50,050 nt of DNA from Flavobacteriaceae bacterium (GTDB lineage Bacteria; Bacteroidota; Bacteroidia; Flavobacteriales; Flavobacteriaceae), in contig JANRDC010000027.1 in the NCBI GenBank assembly GCA_030726725.1, positions 46,601-96,650 of the forward strand. The letters run 5' to 3'. Position 1 is the stretch's first letter. Each line of letters begins with the position of its first letter. This document shows, one piece after another, positions 26,525-36,075 of the stretch. Under the pieces are notes generated by a model that saw nothing but the letters and a program-made list of their open reading frames with translations, was not told where the DNA came from and searched no databases. A program made the position numbers and the translations under genes.

Positions 26525-29365
26525 CTATGCTTCTACATAGGACTCTATTGGGGCGCAAGTACAAATCAGGTTGCGGTCACCGTAAGCGTCATCAACCCTG
26601 CGCACACTCGGCCAGAATTTGTGTTCGCTGACATAAGGCAATGGAAATGCCGCTTTTTGTCGGCTGTACGGCAAGGACCAATCATCGCTCGTCACCATAC
26701 CCATGGTGTGCGGTGCGTTTTTAAGCGGATTGTTAGGCTGGTCAGCGCTGGCTTCAGCAATTTCATGTCTGATGGAGATCATCGCGTCACAGAAACGATC
26801 TAATTCTTCTTTGGATTCGCTTTCGGTGGGTTCCACCATCATCGTTCCACCCACTGGGAAGGAAACCGTTGGTGCGTGGAATCCGTAATCCATCAAGCGT
26901 TTAGCGATATCGGTCACTTCGATGCCATGTGCTTTAAAGCTTCTGCAGTCCAAGATCATCTCGTGAGCTGCTCTGCCCAGTTCACCGGTATACAGGATGG
27001 GGTAGTGGGCTTCCAACCTTGCTTTGATATAGTTTGCGTTTAAAATCGCAAATTCTGTCGATTTTTTGAGTCCCTCAAAGCCCAACATGCGTATGTAGCC
27101 ATAGGAGATCAAACAGGCCAAGGCTGAACCCCAGGGAGCAGCAGAAATAGCCGTAGTCGCTTGACTTCCTCCGGTGGGAATCACTGGGTTGCTCGGCAGG
27201 AATGGCGCCAATTGAGGAGCCACACAGATCGGTCCTACTCCTGGGCCACCTCCTCCGTGAGGAATGGCAAATGTTTTGTGCAGGTTGAGGTGACATACAT
27301 CAGCGCCAATAGTCGCTGGATTGGTCAATCCTACTTGAGCGTTCATGTTGGCGCCGTCCATATAGACTTGGCCACCACAAGCGTGGATCAGTTCGGTGAT
27401 TTTTCTGATCGAAGATTCAAACACTCCGTGTGTAGAGGGATAGGTAACCATCAAAGCGGCCAACTGATCTTTGTGGGCCAATGCTTTTTCTTCCAGGTCA
27501 GCTAAATCAATATTTCCGCGCTCATCGGTTTTGGTCACCACCACCTGCATGCCTGCCATCACAGCGGAGGCAGGGTTGGTTCCGTGGGCCGAAGCCGGAA
27601 TCAAACAGATGTTTCTGTGGTGATCGCCGCGCGAAGCGTGGTAAGCCCGGATGACCATCAATCCGGCGTATTCGCCTTGAGCCCCTGAATTGGGCTGAAG
27701 TGAGGTATCTGCAAATCCTGTAATCTCAGTTAAGTAGTCCGCCAACAAACCGAGCATTTCCTGATATCCTTGAACCTGGTCAAGGGGGGCAAATGGGTGC
27801 ATATCCGCCCAAAGCGTCCATCCCAATGGAATCATTTCCGTGGCCGCATTGAGTTTCATGGTACAAGATCCCAAAGAAATCATCGAGGTGTTCAACGCTA
27901 AATCCTTGGTTTCAAGCCTTTTGATATAACGCATCAATTCAGTTTCGCTGTGGTAGGTATTAAATACCGCCTCTTGCATAAATTCTGAAGTTCTGCTGAT
28001 TGAACCGGAAATAGTAGCTTGGGTAGGCTCAGTCCAAGAAATAGATTTCCCTAGGGCCTGAGCTAAAATCTGTAAAATCTCTTGAATGTCGCTGTCAGCG
28101 GTGGTCTCATTCACGGCAATACCCACACCTTGAGGGGTGTAATAGAAATTGACGCCGGATTGCTCAGCGATAGGCCGCACATGATCAGCGGGGATTTCCA
28201 ACCAAACTGTGTCAAAAAACGCTTGGTGTTTTACTTGAATGCCCGCATTTGCCGCACTTTGGGCCAATACCTGAGCTTTGTGGTGTATCAAGCGAGCAAT
28301 GGCTTTTAAACCATTGGGTCCGTGGTACACCCCGTACATACCCGCCATGACGGATAGCAACACTTGTGCCGTGCATATGTTTGAGGTGGCTTTGTCTCTT
28401 TTGATGTGCTGTTCCCTGGTTTGCAATGCCATGCGCAATGCTCTGTTCCCATCGGTATCCTTGGTCACGCCGATAATTCGTCCAGGGATATTTCTTTTGT
28501 AGGCATCTTTGGTGGCCAAAAATGCGGCGTGTGGTCCTCCGTATCCCATGGGCACACCAAAACGCTGTGAGGTACCCACTACGGCGTCTACGCCCCAGTC
28601 ACCCGGAGGTGTCAACAGGGTAAGCGCCATAAGATCAGCTGCCACCACAGTCATGATGCTGTTGGCTTGGCAACGCTCTGCCCAAGAGGCACCGTCTACC
28701 ACAACACCTTCTTGTCCAGGGTATTGAAGGAGTGCACCAAAGTAATCATCCCCATAGCTAAAGTTGTCGATGGGTCCTACTTCTAAGATGATTCCAATGG
28801 GTGTTGCTCGAGTGGTCAGCACTGAAAGTGTTTGGGGAAGCACTTGTTGGTCCACGTAAAACTTAACAGCGTTTCTCGTTTTTAATGTTTTGTCTCTAAG
28901 CCCAAAAAGCATGGTCATGGCCTCTGCTGCTGCTGTTCCTTCATCGAGCAGCGAAGCGTTGGCAATTTCCATATGGGTCAGTGAAGTGACCATGGTTTGG
29001 TAGTTGAGCAATGCCTCCAATCGCCCTTGGGCAATTTCGGCTTGGTATGGGGTGTAGGCAGTGTACCAGCCTGGATTTTCAAAAATATTTCGCTTGATCG
29101 GCGAAGGGGTGATGGTCGGGTGGTACCCCAAACCGATATAGTTTTTAAATCGTTTATTCTTTTGCGACAACCCTTCAATGTGGTTGAGGTATTCGTATTC
29201 CGAGAGCGGTTCAGGCAAAACCAAAGGTTTTTTTAAGCGAATATCCGCTGGAATGGTCTCTTGAATCAGTTGTTCCACCGAAGTGGCGCCCACTGTTTGC
29301 AATAGCTCATCGAGTTGTTCAGCCCTTGGGCCAACATGTCTGTCAACAAAAGAATATGGTTTCAT
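26525..29365 (-). CDS. gcvP: Glycine dehydrogenase (decarboxylating), P-protein of the glycine cleavage system
   Basis: 946 residues, the single-chain form. It opens with FVDRHVGPR, and both halves of the fold are present. The PLP lysine is in NLHKTFAIPHGGGGPG. The C-terminal half includes SLGSCTMKLN and PFAPLDQVQGY. It decarboxylates glycine and passes the aminomethyl group to the lipoyl H-protein; gcvT and gcvH are not in the window. It stands as a single minus-strand unit with its own -7 box, divergent from a membrane-protein gene. Confidence 0.96.
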   Translation of the reverse strand: MKPYSFVDRHVGPRAEQLDELLQTVGATSVEQLIQETIPADIRLKKPLVLPEPLSEYEYLNHIEGLSQKNKRFKNYIGLGYHPTITPSPIKRNIFENPGWYTAYTPYQAEIAQGRLEALLNYQTMVTSLTHMEIANASLLDEGTAAAEAMTMLFGLRDKTLKTRNAVKFYVDQQVLPQTLSVLTTRATPIGIILEVGPIDNFSYGDDYFGALLQYPGQEGVVVDGASWAERCQANSIMTVVAADLMALTLLTPPGDWGVDAVVGTSQRFGVPMGYGGPHAAFLATKDAYKRNIPGRIIGVTKDTDGNRALRMALQTREQHIKRDKATSNICTAQVLLSVMAGMYGVYHGPNGLKAIARLIHHKAQVLAQSAANAGIQVKHQAFFDTVWLEIPADHVRPIAEQSGVNFYYTPQGVGIAVNETTADSDIQEILQILAQALGKSISWTEPTQATISGSISRTSEFMQEAVFNTYHSETELMRYIKRLETKDLALNTSMISLGSCTMKLNAATEMIPLGWTLWADMHPFAPLDQVQGYQEMLGLLADYLTEITGFADTSLQPNSGAQGEYAGLMVIRAYHASRGDHHRNICLIPASAHGTNPASAVMAGMQVVVTKTDERGNIDLADLEEKALAHKDQLAALMVTYPSTHGVFESSIRKITELIHACGGQVYMDGANMNAQVGLTNPATIGADVCHLNLHKTFAIPHGGGGPGVGPICVAPQLAPFLPSNPVIPTGGSQATTAISAAPWGSALACLISYGYIRMLGFEGLKKSTEFAILNANYIKARLEAHYPILYTGELGRAAHEMILDCRSFKAHGIEVTDIAKRLMDYGFHAPTVSFPVGGTMMVEPTESESKEELDRFCDAMISIRHEIAEASADQPNNPLKNAPHTMGMVTSDDWSLPYSRQKAAFPLPYVSEHKFWPSVRRVDDAYGDRNLICTCAPIESYVEA

Positions 29366-29387
29366 AGAGTGCGCTTAAAATGCCCCA

Positions 29388-29395
29388 CAAAATTA
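29388..29395 (-). promoter_or_regulatory. -7 box of gcvP
   Basis: On the minus strand TAATTTTG is a perfect TAnnTTTG match, 22 bases before the gcvP ATG. No clear -33 box was found. No glycine riboswitch fold was recognised in the short 5' region. Confidence 0.5.
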
Positions 29396-29456
29396 CTAAG
29401 TTTTGACACAATCGGCGGGATAATTGTTTAGTGAAACACAATTATTTTTAAACAAG

Positions 29457-30278
29457 ATGTTCACTCCTGTTCAGGCTGCTATCTTTGCCTTGATGAAATG
29501 GTTTACCCGTGTTTTGGCCGTTTATATGGGAAGTCAGTGGCATGTGGCATTGGCCTTCTGTGCTTTGGCCTGGACGGGTGCGCGTTTACAGGGATTTTCC
29601 CTAGCTCCGGCATGGATAGGTACAGCATTTTTGGGAACTGCCCTGGGCTATTGGGTCCTTAAACACGGGATTGGCGATCAAAAACTTTGGTTTTGGTTGT
29701 TGTTTTTGGGTACAGCGGTTGCGGGGATTCAGCTTAATTGGGCGCAACAGTGGGGTGGATTAGTCGGTGTGTTGATGGTGTTGGTGTACGGAGTCCCTCT
29801 GGGTAAAAACCGCTCAAATCTGCGCAATGCTGTGGGACGTTGGAAGGTCTATTGGGTGGCCTTAGCTTGGTCTTGGGGCACGGCCATTTGGCCGGTGCTT
29901 GGGGATCGGATAGACTTAGGATTAACGCTAGCTGTTTTTGCGCTTCATTTCCTTTGGGTGCTTGTTTTGATGATACCTTTTGAAGTGGCTGACCTGTCTA
30001 CTGATCCCGCTGACCTGAGTACTTGGCCCAGGTATTGGGGGTGGCGTCCTTTGCGCTGGGCAGGTGTGGTGGGCTCAGTGATTTGGTGTTTAGGTATGTG
30101 CGTATTAGCGCCTGAGGCTTTCCCGGTATTTGTCCTCACCGCGCTGGTGTTGATCGGTGTGCTGTTGCGCACCAATCCAGATCGGCCTCGAATTTGGGTG
30201 GATTTTTGGGTAGAGGGATTGCCTGTGTTACCTATGTTGCTTTGGATGATCTGGGATTACCTATCTTTACCTTTATAA
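29457..30278 (+). CDS. Multi-pass membrane protein, possibly UbiA-like
   Basis: 273 residues from the ATG at 29457; a TTG at 29426 would add only 11 residues near the promoter region. About eight hydrophobic segments cover most of the chain, and Trp is frequent. The loop IPFEVADLSTDPADLSTW (residues 168-185) resembles the second Asp-rich motif of UbiA prenyltransferases, but the first motif (NDxxDxxxD) is not visible. It might be a degenerate UbiA-fold protein. The function is unknown. A rhodanese gene follows 10 bases later, so the two may be co-transcribed. Confidence 0.6.
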   Translation: MFTPVQAAIFALMKWFTRVLAVYMGSQWHVALAFCALAWTGARLQGFSLAPAWIGTAFLGTALGYWVLKHGIGDQKLWFWLLFLGTAVAGIQLNWAQQWGGLVGVLMVLVYGVPLGKNRSNLRNAVGRWKVYWVALAWSWGTAIWPVLGDRIDLGLTLAVFALHFLWVLVLMIPFEVADLSTDPADLSTWPRYWGWRPLRWAGVVGSVIWCLGMCVLAPEAFPVFVLTALVLIGVLLRTNPDRPRIWVDFWVEGLPVLPMLLWMIWDYLSLPL

Positions 30279-30288
30279 CCTTTTTTCA

Positions 30289-30651
30289 ATGAAACGAGTT
30301 TTTTCTCTTTTTGCCTTGTTGTTTGGATTCGGTGCACAGGCACAGATCAACAGTTTACCCATTCGCGACTTTGCTGCGGATCCTCCAAAAAAAATGGTTT
30401 TGCTCGATGTGCGCACGGCTCAGGAATACCGTGAAGGGCATTTGCCTAAATCGATGAATATCGATTGGTTGCAGTCAAGCTTTGCCACCAAAGCAGCTAA
30501 ACTCCCCAAGAATCAGCCTATTTATGTGTATTGCAGATCAGGTAAACGAAGTGCATCAGCGGCAAAATGGCTGATGGATCAGGGGTTTGAGCAGGTGATT
30601 AACCTGAGTGGAGGGGTGATGGATTTATCAGCGCGCCAACTCGTCAAGTAA
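30289..30651 (+). CDS. Secreted rhodanese-like protein
   Basis: 120 residues. A signal peptide (residues 1-19, ending AQAQ) is followed by one rhodanese domain with LLDVRTAQEYREGHLPKSMNI and the active-site loop CRSGKRSAS (C82). It likely transfers sulfur or acts in thiol redox chemistry in the periplasm. The last 24 bases overlap the convergent M3 peptidase gene. Confidence 0.9.
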   Translation: MKRVFSLFALLFGFGAQAQINSLPIRDFAADPPKKMVLLDVRTAQEYREGHLPKSMNIDWLQSSFATKAAKLPKNQPIYVYCRSGKRSASAAKWLMDQGFEQVINLSGGVMDLSARQLVK

Positions 30652-32655
30652 TCCAGCCCGGCGCAACAAAGCTTCTGGCTTGGGGTCATGCCCCCTAAAT
30701 TTCCGGTATAACAACGCTGCTTTTTTTGTGCCTCCTTGAGAGAGGATGTGCTGTTGAAAGCGTTGAGCGGTTGCTTTATCCAGTCCGCCTGCTTCTAAAA
30801 ACGCCTCAAAGGCATCAGCATCGAGGACCTCAGCCCATTTATAGGAGTAGTATCCTGCGGCATATCCTCCCTGAAAAATATGAGCAAATGAGGTACTCAT
30901 CGCTGTTCCAGGAACCTCTGGTGTAAATTGGGTCTGGGCAAATATGCCTTTTTCTACTCCCTCAATACTTTTCCCGCTGGGATCTGATCCGTGCCAAGCT
31001 AAGTCGAGTAATCCAAATGATATCTGCCGGACTGTAGCCCAACCCTCCATAAACTGTTTGGCTTTTTGCAAGGCGTCGATCTGAGTTTGGGGCAAGGGCG
31101 CATTGGTGCGGTAATCCTTGGCCCAAAGTTGCAGTGCCTCAGGATGGTAGCACCAGTTTTCCATCCATTGGCTGGGCAGTTCTACAAAATCCCAAGCCAC
31201 AGATGTTCCGGATAAGCTGGGGTATTGGGTGTCGGCCAACATGCCGTGCAATGCGTGTCCAAACTCGTGAAACAAGGTGGTTACCTCGTTAAAACTCAAA
31301 AGCGCTGGCTTGTCCGCAGTGGGGCGTGTAAAATTGCACACAATAGACACATGTGGTCGTTGGTTCTCTGTCCCTTTTTTGAATTGAGATTGGTAGGAGG
31401 TCATCCAGGCACCGTCTCTTTTGCCTGGTCTTGGGAAGAAATCTAAATATAGATAGGCGACAAATACGTCCTTTTCATCAAAAACTTCGTAGACCTCAAC
31501 CTCAGGATGATAAACGGCTACTTGGGCTGTTTTTTTATAGCTGAGCCCAAAGAGTTGTTGGGTGATTTGAAATACTCCGTTGAGCGCATTGGTCAGTGAA
31601 AAATAAGGCTTGAGCGATTCATCGTCCAAGGCTATTTGTTCTTTCTTGAGGAGTTCTGTATAAAATGATATGTCCCAAGCTTGTAAGTCAAAGATTCCGT
31701 CTTGGGCGGCTCGGTCAGTGAGCTGATTAAACTCTCTGGCTGCCGCAGGTTTAGCTTTGTCGAGCAAATCCCGCAAAAACCCGTCAACAGTCTCGAGGTT
31801 TTGCGCCATGCGTTCCTTCAGGGTGTATTCAGCGTGGTTTTGTTCCCCCAACAACACCGCCCTGCGGTGTCTCAGCTCAGCTATGGCAGATACTAACGCA
31901 TCGTTGTTGTTTTCGTTTTTCGCATGTCCTCGCAGTGCGTAAGCGCGGTAAAGCTCTTCCCTCAAGGTTCTGTTTTGGGCGTATTTCATAAAAGGCACAT
32001 AGCTGGGGTAAGATAAGGTGATGAGCCAGCCTTCTTTTCCTTGTGCTTCGGCCTGTGCTTTTGCCTGTGCCAAATAGTCTTCGTCCAAACCAATCACTTC
32101 CTCTGGTTGGGTGAGCAGCCGTGAAAATGACTGGGAGTCCGCCAGGAGGTTTTGGCCAAATTGAAGTTGGCTAGTAGCTAGTTCGCTGTCGATTTTTCTC
32201 AATACTTCTTGAGATGATGGGTCGAGATAAGCTCCTTGTCGCACAAAAGATTTGTGGGTTTCTTCCAAGAGCATCGTTTGTTCTTCGCTGAGGTGTTTGG
32301 GCGGATGACTAAACACCGCATCTACTCGTTGAAAAAGTGTTTTGTTGAGAAATAGATCGTTTTTAAATGCGCTTAACTCCGGAGCTATTTCTTGAGCTAT
32401 GGATTGAATCTCTGGATTGGTCTCGGCAGCGTTTAAGTTAAACAACGCCCCGGAAATTCTTTCGAGCAATTGACCGGACCATGCTAATGCCTCAATCGTA
32501 TTTTCGAAACTAGGAGCCTCAGTGCATTGTTCGATTTCCTTGAGTTCTTCCCGAGCCAGGTTTAAGGCAATAGGTAGCGCTTCTTGAAAATCTTGAGGTT
32601 TTATTTGATCCCAAGGGAGGGTGTCAAAAGGTTGCAATAGAGGGTTGAGTCGCAT
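30628..32655 (-). CDS. M3 family oligopeptidase / dipeptidyl carboxypeptidase
   Basis: 675 residues, the length of E. coli PrlC/Dcp proteins. The zinc motif HEFGH lies near residue 460 (LFHEFGHALHGML), with the third ligand Glu in AWDFVELPSQWMENW some 26 residues later. No signal peptide is seen, so it is probably cytoplasmic and degrades short peptides. PrlC- versus Dcp-type specificity cannot be told. It follows purE by about 30 bases on the same strand and may be read from the purK promoter. Confidence 0.92.
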   Translation of the reverse strand: MRLNPLLQPFDTLPWDQIKPQDFQEALPIALNLAREELKEIEQCTEAPSFENTIEALAWSGQLLERISGALFNLNAAETNPEIQSIAQEIAPELSAFKNDLFLNKTLFQRVDAVFSHPPKHLSEEQTMLLEETHKSFVRQGAYLDPSSQEVLRKIDSELATSQLQFGQNLLADSQSFSRLLTQPEEVIGLDEDYLAQAKAQAEAQGKEGWLITLSYPSYVPFMKYAQNRTLREELYRAYALRGHAKNENNNDALVSAIAELRHRRAVLLGEQNHAEYTLKERMAQNLETVDGFLRDLLDKAKPAAAREFNQLTDRAAQDGIFDLQAWDISFYTELLKKEQIALDDESLKPYFSLTNALNGVFQITQQLFGLSYKKTAQVAVYHPEVEVYEVFDEKDVFVAYLYLDFFPRPGKRDGAWMTSYQSQFKKGTENQRPHVSIVCNFTRPTADKPALLSFNEVTTLFHEFGHALHGMLADTQYPSLSGTSVAWDFVELPSQWMENWCYHPEALQLWAKDYRTNAPLPQTQIDALQKAKQFMEGWATVRQISFGLLDLAWHGSDPSGKSIEGVEKGIFAQTQFTPEVPGTAMSTSFAHIFQGGYAAGYYSYKWAEVLDADAFEAFLEAGGLDKATAQRFQQHILSQGGTKKAALLYRKFRGHDPKPEALLRRAGLLDELAR

Positions 32656-32686
32656 AGCGTCTGACCTGAAATTAATGTAGGGTGAA

Positions 32687-33172
32687 TTATTTGTTGAGCT
32701 GGGCGGATTTGTCTAAAACTGCTTGTTTTAAGCCAGACTTGTACGCTGAAATTTTTTCCAAAAGTTCGGGTTGTTGGGCGCCCAGAATTTGAGCGGCCAA
32801 TATACCTGCGTTTTTTGCTCCGTTAAGCGCTACGGTGGCTACTGGGACGCCGCCAGGCATCTGTAGTATAGACAATACTGAGTCCCAACCATCGATGGAG
32901 TTGCTGCTTTTGATGGGCACGCCAATGACGGGAAGTGGACTCATCGAGGCGACCATGCCGGGTAGGTGTGCAGCACCCCCAGCTCCAGCGATAATCACTC
33001 TGATGCCCCTGAGGTGTGCATTTTGACTAAAATCTACTAGTTTTTCTGGTGTTCTGTGGGCCGAAACAATATCGATTTCATAGCCGACACCAAATGATTC
33101 AAGCATGAGCGCTGCCTCGCGCATTACTGGAAGGTCGCTATCGCTGCCCATAACGATGGATACTTGTGTCAT
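32687..33172 (-). CDS. purE: N5-carboxyaminoimidazole ribonucleotide mutase
   Basis: 161 residues. MGSDSDLPVM near the start, SAHRTPEKL, GAGGAAHLPGMVAS and VPIKSS are the family's substrate-binding motifs. It converts N5-CAIR, the PurK product, into CAIR in purine synthesis. It lies 1 base after purK and must be co-transcribed with it. Confidence 0.96.
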   Translation of the reverse strand: MTQVSIVMGSDSDLPVMREAALMLESFGVGYEIDIVSAHRTPEKLVDFSQNAHLRGIRVIIAGAGGAAHLPGMVASMSPLPVIGVPIKSSNSIDGWDSVLSILQMPGGVPVATVALNGAKNAGILAAQILGAQQPELLEKISAYKSGLKQAVLDKSAQLNK

Positions 33173-33173
33173 A

Positions 33174-34358
33174 TCAAGAAGATTTTATGTGTTGAGAAAT
33201 CGTTTGGGTACCCACGACGCGAATGAGTTCCTTGACTTGCTGCGCTACTGCGCGTGCTTTCATGGGGTCTCGGTCGGTAATGGTCACGTGTCCCATTTTG
33301 CGAAAGGGCCTGGTGATTCGCTTGCCGTAAATGTGTGGGGTTACTCCGGGCAAGTCCAATATTTTTTCTATGTTTTCATAGACTACCGGTCCTTCGCTGC
33401 CTTCAGCCCCTACCAAATTTACCATCACAGCTGAGGTTTTAGAGCTGGTGTCCCCCAAGGGTAGATTTAATACTGCTCTGAGGTGTTGTTCAAATTGATT
33501 GGTCACACTGGCCTCGATGGTAAAGTGTCCGCTGTTGTGCGGTCTGGGCGCTATCTCATTGACTAAAATCTCTCCCTCTTGGGTTAAAAACAGCTCCACA
33601 GCTAATAGACCGATGTGGTTGATTTTTCTGGCCACTTCTATGGCGATTTGCGCTGCTTGCTCGCTGATGCTCGGTGCTATTTGGGCTGGGCAGATGACGT
33701 ATTCCACCTGATTGGCCTCAGGATGAAATTCCATTTCTACCGCTGGGTAAGCGACTTCTTGTCCTGATTGATTTCTGCACACAATCACAGCCAGCTCTTT
33801 GGCAAAGGGTACCAGCGTTTCCGCGATGCATTCTACTTCCGGTAATCCTCTGAGGTCCTCGGCTTGGCGCACAATTTTAACCCCTTGACCGTCATAGCCG
33901 AATTGGGTGCTTTTCCATACAAAGGGGAAGGAAAGCGCTCCGCGGTCTATGGATTCTTGAATTTCAGCCGTGAAGGCATAGGTGGAGAAATCTGCAGTGG
34001 GAATTTGATGGTCTCTGTAAAAGAGTTTTTGACGGCCCTTGTTGGCGATGATTTCCAGGGATTTGGGGGATGGAATTACCGGAACTCCTTCTGCTTCTAA
34101 TCGGTACAGCGCACGGAGATTGACGTGTTCAATTTCAATGGTGAGCACATCGACAGACCGTCCAAACTGATATACAGTTTCTTCATCCATGAGTGCCCCG
34201 GTTTCAAACCTGTTGGCGGACAAACGGCAGGGTGCATCCACGCTGGGATCGAGCACCGCGGTGGTCACATCCCATTTTCGGGTTTCTTGCAGGAGCATCT
34301 TGCCCAATTGTCCCCCGCCCAAGATGCCTATCGTAAAGTCTGAAGAAAAGTAGTTCAT
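33174..34358 (-). CDS. purK: N5-carboxyaminoimidazole ribonucleotide synthetase
   Basis: 394 residues from MNYFSSDFTIGI; a start at 34391 would run into the promoter box. An ATP-grasp enzyme with GILGGGQLGKML at residues 8-19, FVWKSTQFGYDGQGV for ATP binding, and VNEIAPRPHNSGHFTIEAS near the C-terminus. It carboxylates AIR with ATP and bicarbonate. It forms the purKE unit and is divergent from adk. Confidence 0.95.
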   Translation of the reverse strand: MNYFSSDFTIGILGGGQLGKMLLQETRKWDVTTAVLDPSVDAPCRLSANRFETGALMDEETVYQFGRSVDVLTIEIEHVNLRALYRLEAEGVPVIPSPKSLEIIANKGRQKLFYRDHQIPTADFSTYAFTAEIQESIDRGALSFPFVWKSTQFGYDGQGVKIVRQAEDLRGLPEVECIAETLVPFAKELAVIVCRNQSGQEVAYPAVEMEFHPEANQVEYVICPAQIAPSISEQAAQIAIEVARKINHIGLLAVELFLTQEGEILVNEIAPRPHNSGHFTIEASVTNQFEQHLRAVLNLPLGDTSSKTSAVMVNLVGAEGSEGPVVYENIEKILDLPGVTPHIYGKRITRPFRKMGHVTITDRDPMKARAVAQQVKELIRVVGTQTISQHIKSS

Positions 34359-34377
34359 GAGTTCGGTGATCTCTGAG

Positions 34378-34385
34378 CAAAAATA
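34378..34385 (-). promoter_or_regulatory. -7 box of purKE
   Basis: On the minus strand TATTTTTG is a perfect TAnnTTTG match, 19 bases before the purK ATG, so the 5' UTR would be very short. No PurR-like site was recognised. Confidence 0.5.
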
Positions 34386-34438
34386 CAACATAAACCGAGA
34401 TTGGCCGAGTCATACCGGTAAATCACCTGTCAAAATTG

Positions 34439-34446
34439 TATATTTG
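34439..34446 (+). promoter_or_regulatory. -7 box of the adk-obg-mpl operon
   Basis: TATATTTG is a perfect TAnnTTTG match followed by CC, 39 bases before the adk ATG. A TTG at the expected -33 distance is not obvious. Confidence 0.55.
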
Positions 34447-34485
34447 CCCCCAGTTAATAGAGGCTTTAGGCCTAATGCACACCCC

Positions 34486-35061
34486 ATGATTCAACTTGTA
34501 CTATTTGGAAAACCCGGCGCAGGCAAAGGGACCCAAGCAGAATTCCTCAAAGAAACCTACGGATTAAGACATTTATCTACCGGGGATTTATTTCGCCACC
34601 ACATGAAAAACGGTACACCACTGGGTCTATTGGCTCAGTCTTATATGGATCAAGGCGCCCTAGTGCCCGACCAAGTGACCATCGATATGTTGGAAGAAGC
34701 GGTGGAGCAAAGTCCAGAGGCGCAAGGCTTTATTTTTGATGGCTTTCCCAGAACAGCTGCACAAGCACAGGCGCTCGATGCTTTTTTGGCGGGAAAAAAC
34801 CTTTCAGTAAGCGCCACGATTGCGCTGGAAGCCAACGACGAAGAATTGTTGGTTCGCTTGTTGGAGCGCGGTAAAGTCAGTGGACGTGCCGATGACCAAG
34901 ACGCAGAAAAAATTCAAATCCGATTTGACGAATACAATCAAAAAACTGCACCGCTCCGGGAATATTACCAAGCGCAAAACAAATTTTATTCCGTAGATGG
35001 CATCGGTGCTATCGAGGATGTAAAACAGCGTATTGCCGAGGTGATCGCCAACCTTAAATAG
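34486..35061 (+). CDS. adk: Adenylate kinase
   Basis: 191 residues from MIQLVLFG; the in-frame start at 34357 lies beyond the promoter box and overlaps purK. The P-loop is GKPGAGKGT at residues 8-16. LSTGDLFR, FDGFPRT and GRADD are the AMP and ATP contacts. The LID is the short form without zinc cysteines, as in other Bacteroidota. It balances ATP, ADP and AMP. The stop codon directly abuts the obg ATG. Confidence 0.96.
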   Translation: MIQLVLFGKPGAGKGTQAEFLKETYGLRHLSTGDLFRHHMKNGTPLGLLAQSYMDQGALVPDQVTIDMLEEAVEQSPEAQGFIFDGFPRTAAQAQALDAFLAGKNLSVSATIALEANDEELLVRLLERGKVSGRADDQDAEKIQIRFDEYNQKTAPLREYYQAQNKFYSVDGIGAIEDVKQRIAEVIANLK

Positions 35062-36075
35062 ATGACGGACGGAAATTTTGTCGATTACGTAAAAGTGTAC
35101 ATGTCTTCTGGAAACGGAGGAAAAGGGTCAATGCACCTACACCGGGAGAAATTTGTCGCCAAAGGCGGCCCTGACGGTGGAGATGGTGGACGTGGAGGAC
35201 ACGTGATCCTCAGGGGGGATAAAAACCTTTGGACGTTACTGCACTACAAATACACCAAACACATGAGTGCTACTCATGGGGAACACGGAAGTAAAAACAG
35301 AAGTTTTGGTGCAGATGGCAAAGATGTCTACGTAGATGTCCCCTTGGGAACGGTGATCAAAGATGCTGAAACCGGTGAGTTTGTTTGTGAAATCACTGAT
35401 CACGGCCAGGAAATTATCCTTTTAGAGGGAGGTATGGGCGGTTTGGGGAACTGGCATTTTCGCACGTCTACCAACCAAACACCCCGATATGCCCAGCCGG
35501 GTATTCCTGGGAAAGAAGGTTATTATACTTTAGAGCTTAAAATATTGGCCGATGTTGGTTTGGTGGGCTATCCCAACGCGGGCAAATCCACCCTGCTTTC
35601 AGTCATCACCGCAGCCAAACCCAAGATTGCCGATTACGAATTCACCACCCTAAAGCCTAACCTAGGCATTGTGGGGTACCGCGATTTTCAGAGTTTTGTC
35701 ATGGCAGATATTCCTGGCATCATTGAGGGTGCAGCTGAAGGCAAGGGTTTGGGGCATTACTTTTTGCGCCACATCGAACGCAACGCTACGCTGTTGTTTT
35801 TGATCCCCGCCGATGCCAAAGACATCGCTAAAGACTATCATATTTTACTCGACGAGCTGAGGCGATACAACCCAGAGCTTTTGGACAAAGACCGAGTGGT
35901 CGGAATTTCCAAGGCTGATATGTTGGATCAAGAGCTTCAAGATGCCCTAGCCGCGGAATTAGACGGCGTATTTGGCGATATTCCTTATGTATTTTTCTCT
36001 TCCGTAGCTGAAACGGGGCTGATGGCCTTAAAAGATCTGCTGTGGAAGACCATTCACCTAAGTAAGCACCAGTGA
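35062..36075 (+). CDS. obg: Obg/CgtA family GTPase
   Basis: 337 residues. A glycine-rich Obg fold ([14 protein letters not shown] near residues 35-48) covers about the first 157 residues. The G domain has GYPNAGKST near 169-177, DIPGIIEGA, and SKAD. The C-terminal OCT domain found in many Obg proteins is absent, so this is the short form. It acts in late 50S ribosome maturation and stress control. It overlaps the next gene by 4 bases. Confidence 0.95.
   Translation: MTDGNFVDYVKVYMSSGNGGKGSMHLHREKFVAKGGPDGGDGGRGGHVILRGDKNLWTLLHYKYTKHMSATHGEHGSKNRSFGADGKDVYVDVPLGTVIKDAETGEFVCEITDHGQEIILLEGGMGGLGNWHFRTSTNQTPRYAQPGIPGKEGYYTLELKILADVGLVGYPNAGKSTLLSVITAAKPKIADYEFTTLKPNLGIVGYRDFQSFVMADIPGIIEGAAEGKGLGHYFLRHIERNATLLFLIPADAKDIAKDYHILLDELRRYNPELLDKDRVVGISKADMLDQELQDALAAELDGVFGDIPYVFFSSVAETGLMALKDLLWKTIHLSKHQ

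Noticed and set aside
26429-26803. 124-codon plus-strand frame over the gcvP/FabH-like gap
   Set aside because: Mostly antisense to the gcvP C-terminus, no domain and no promoter.
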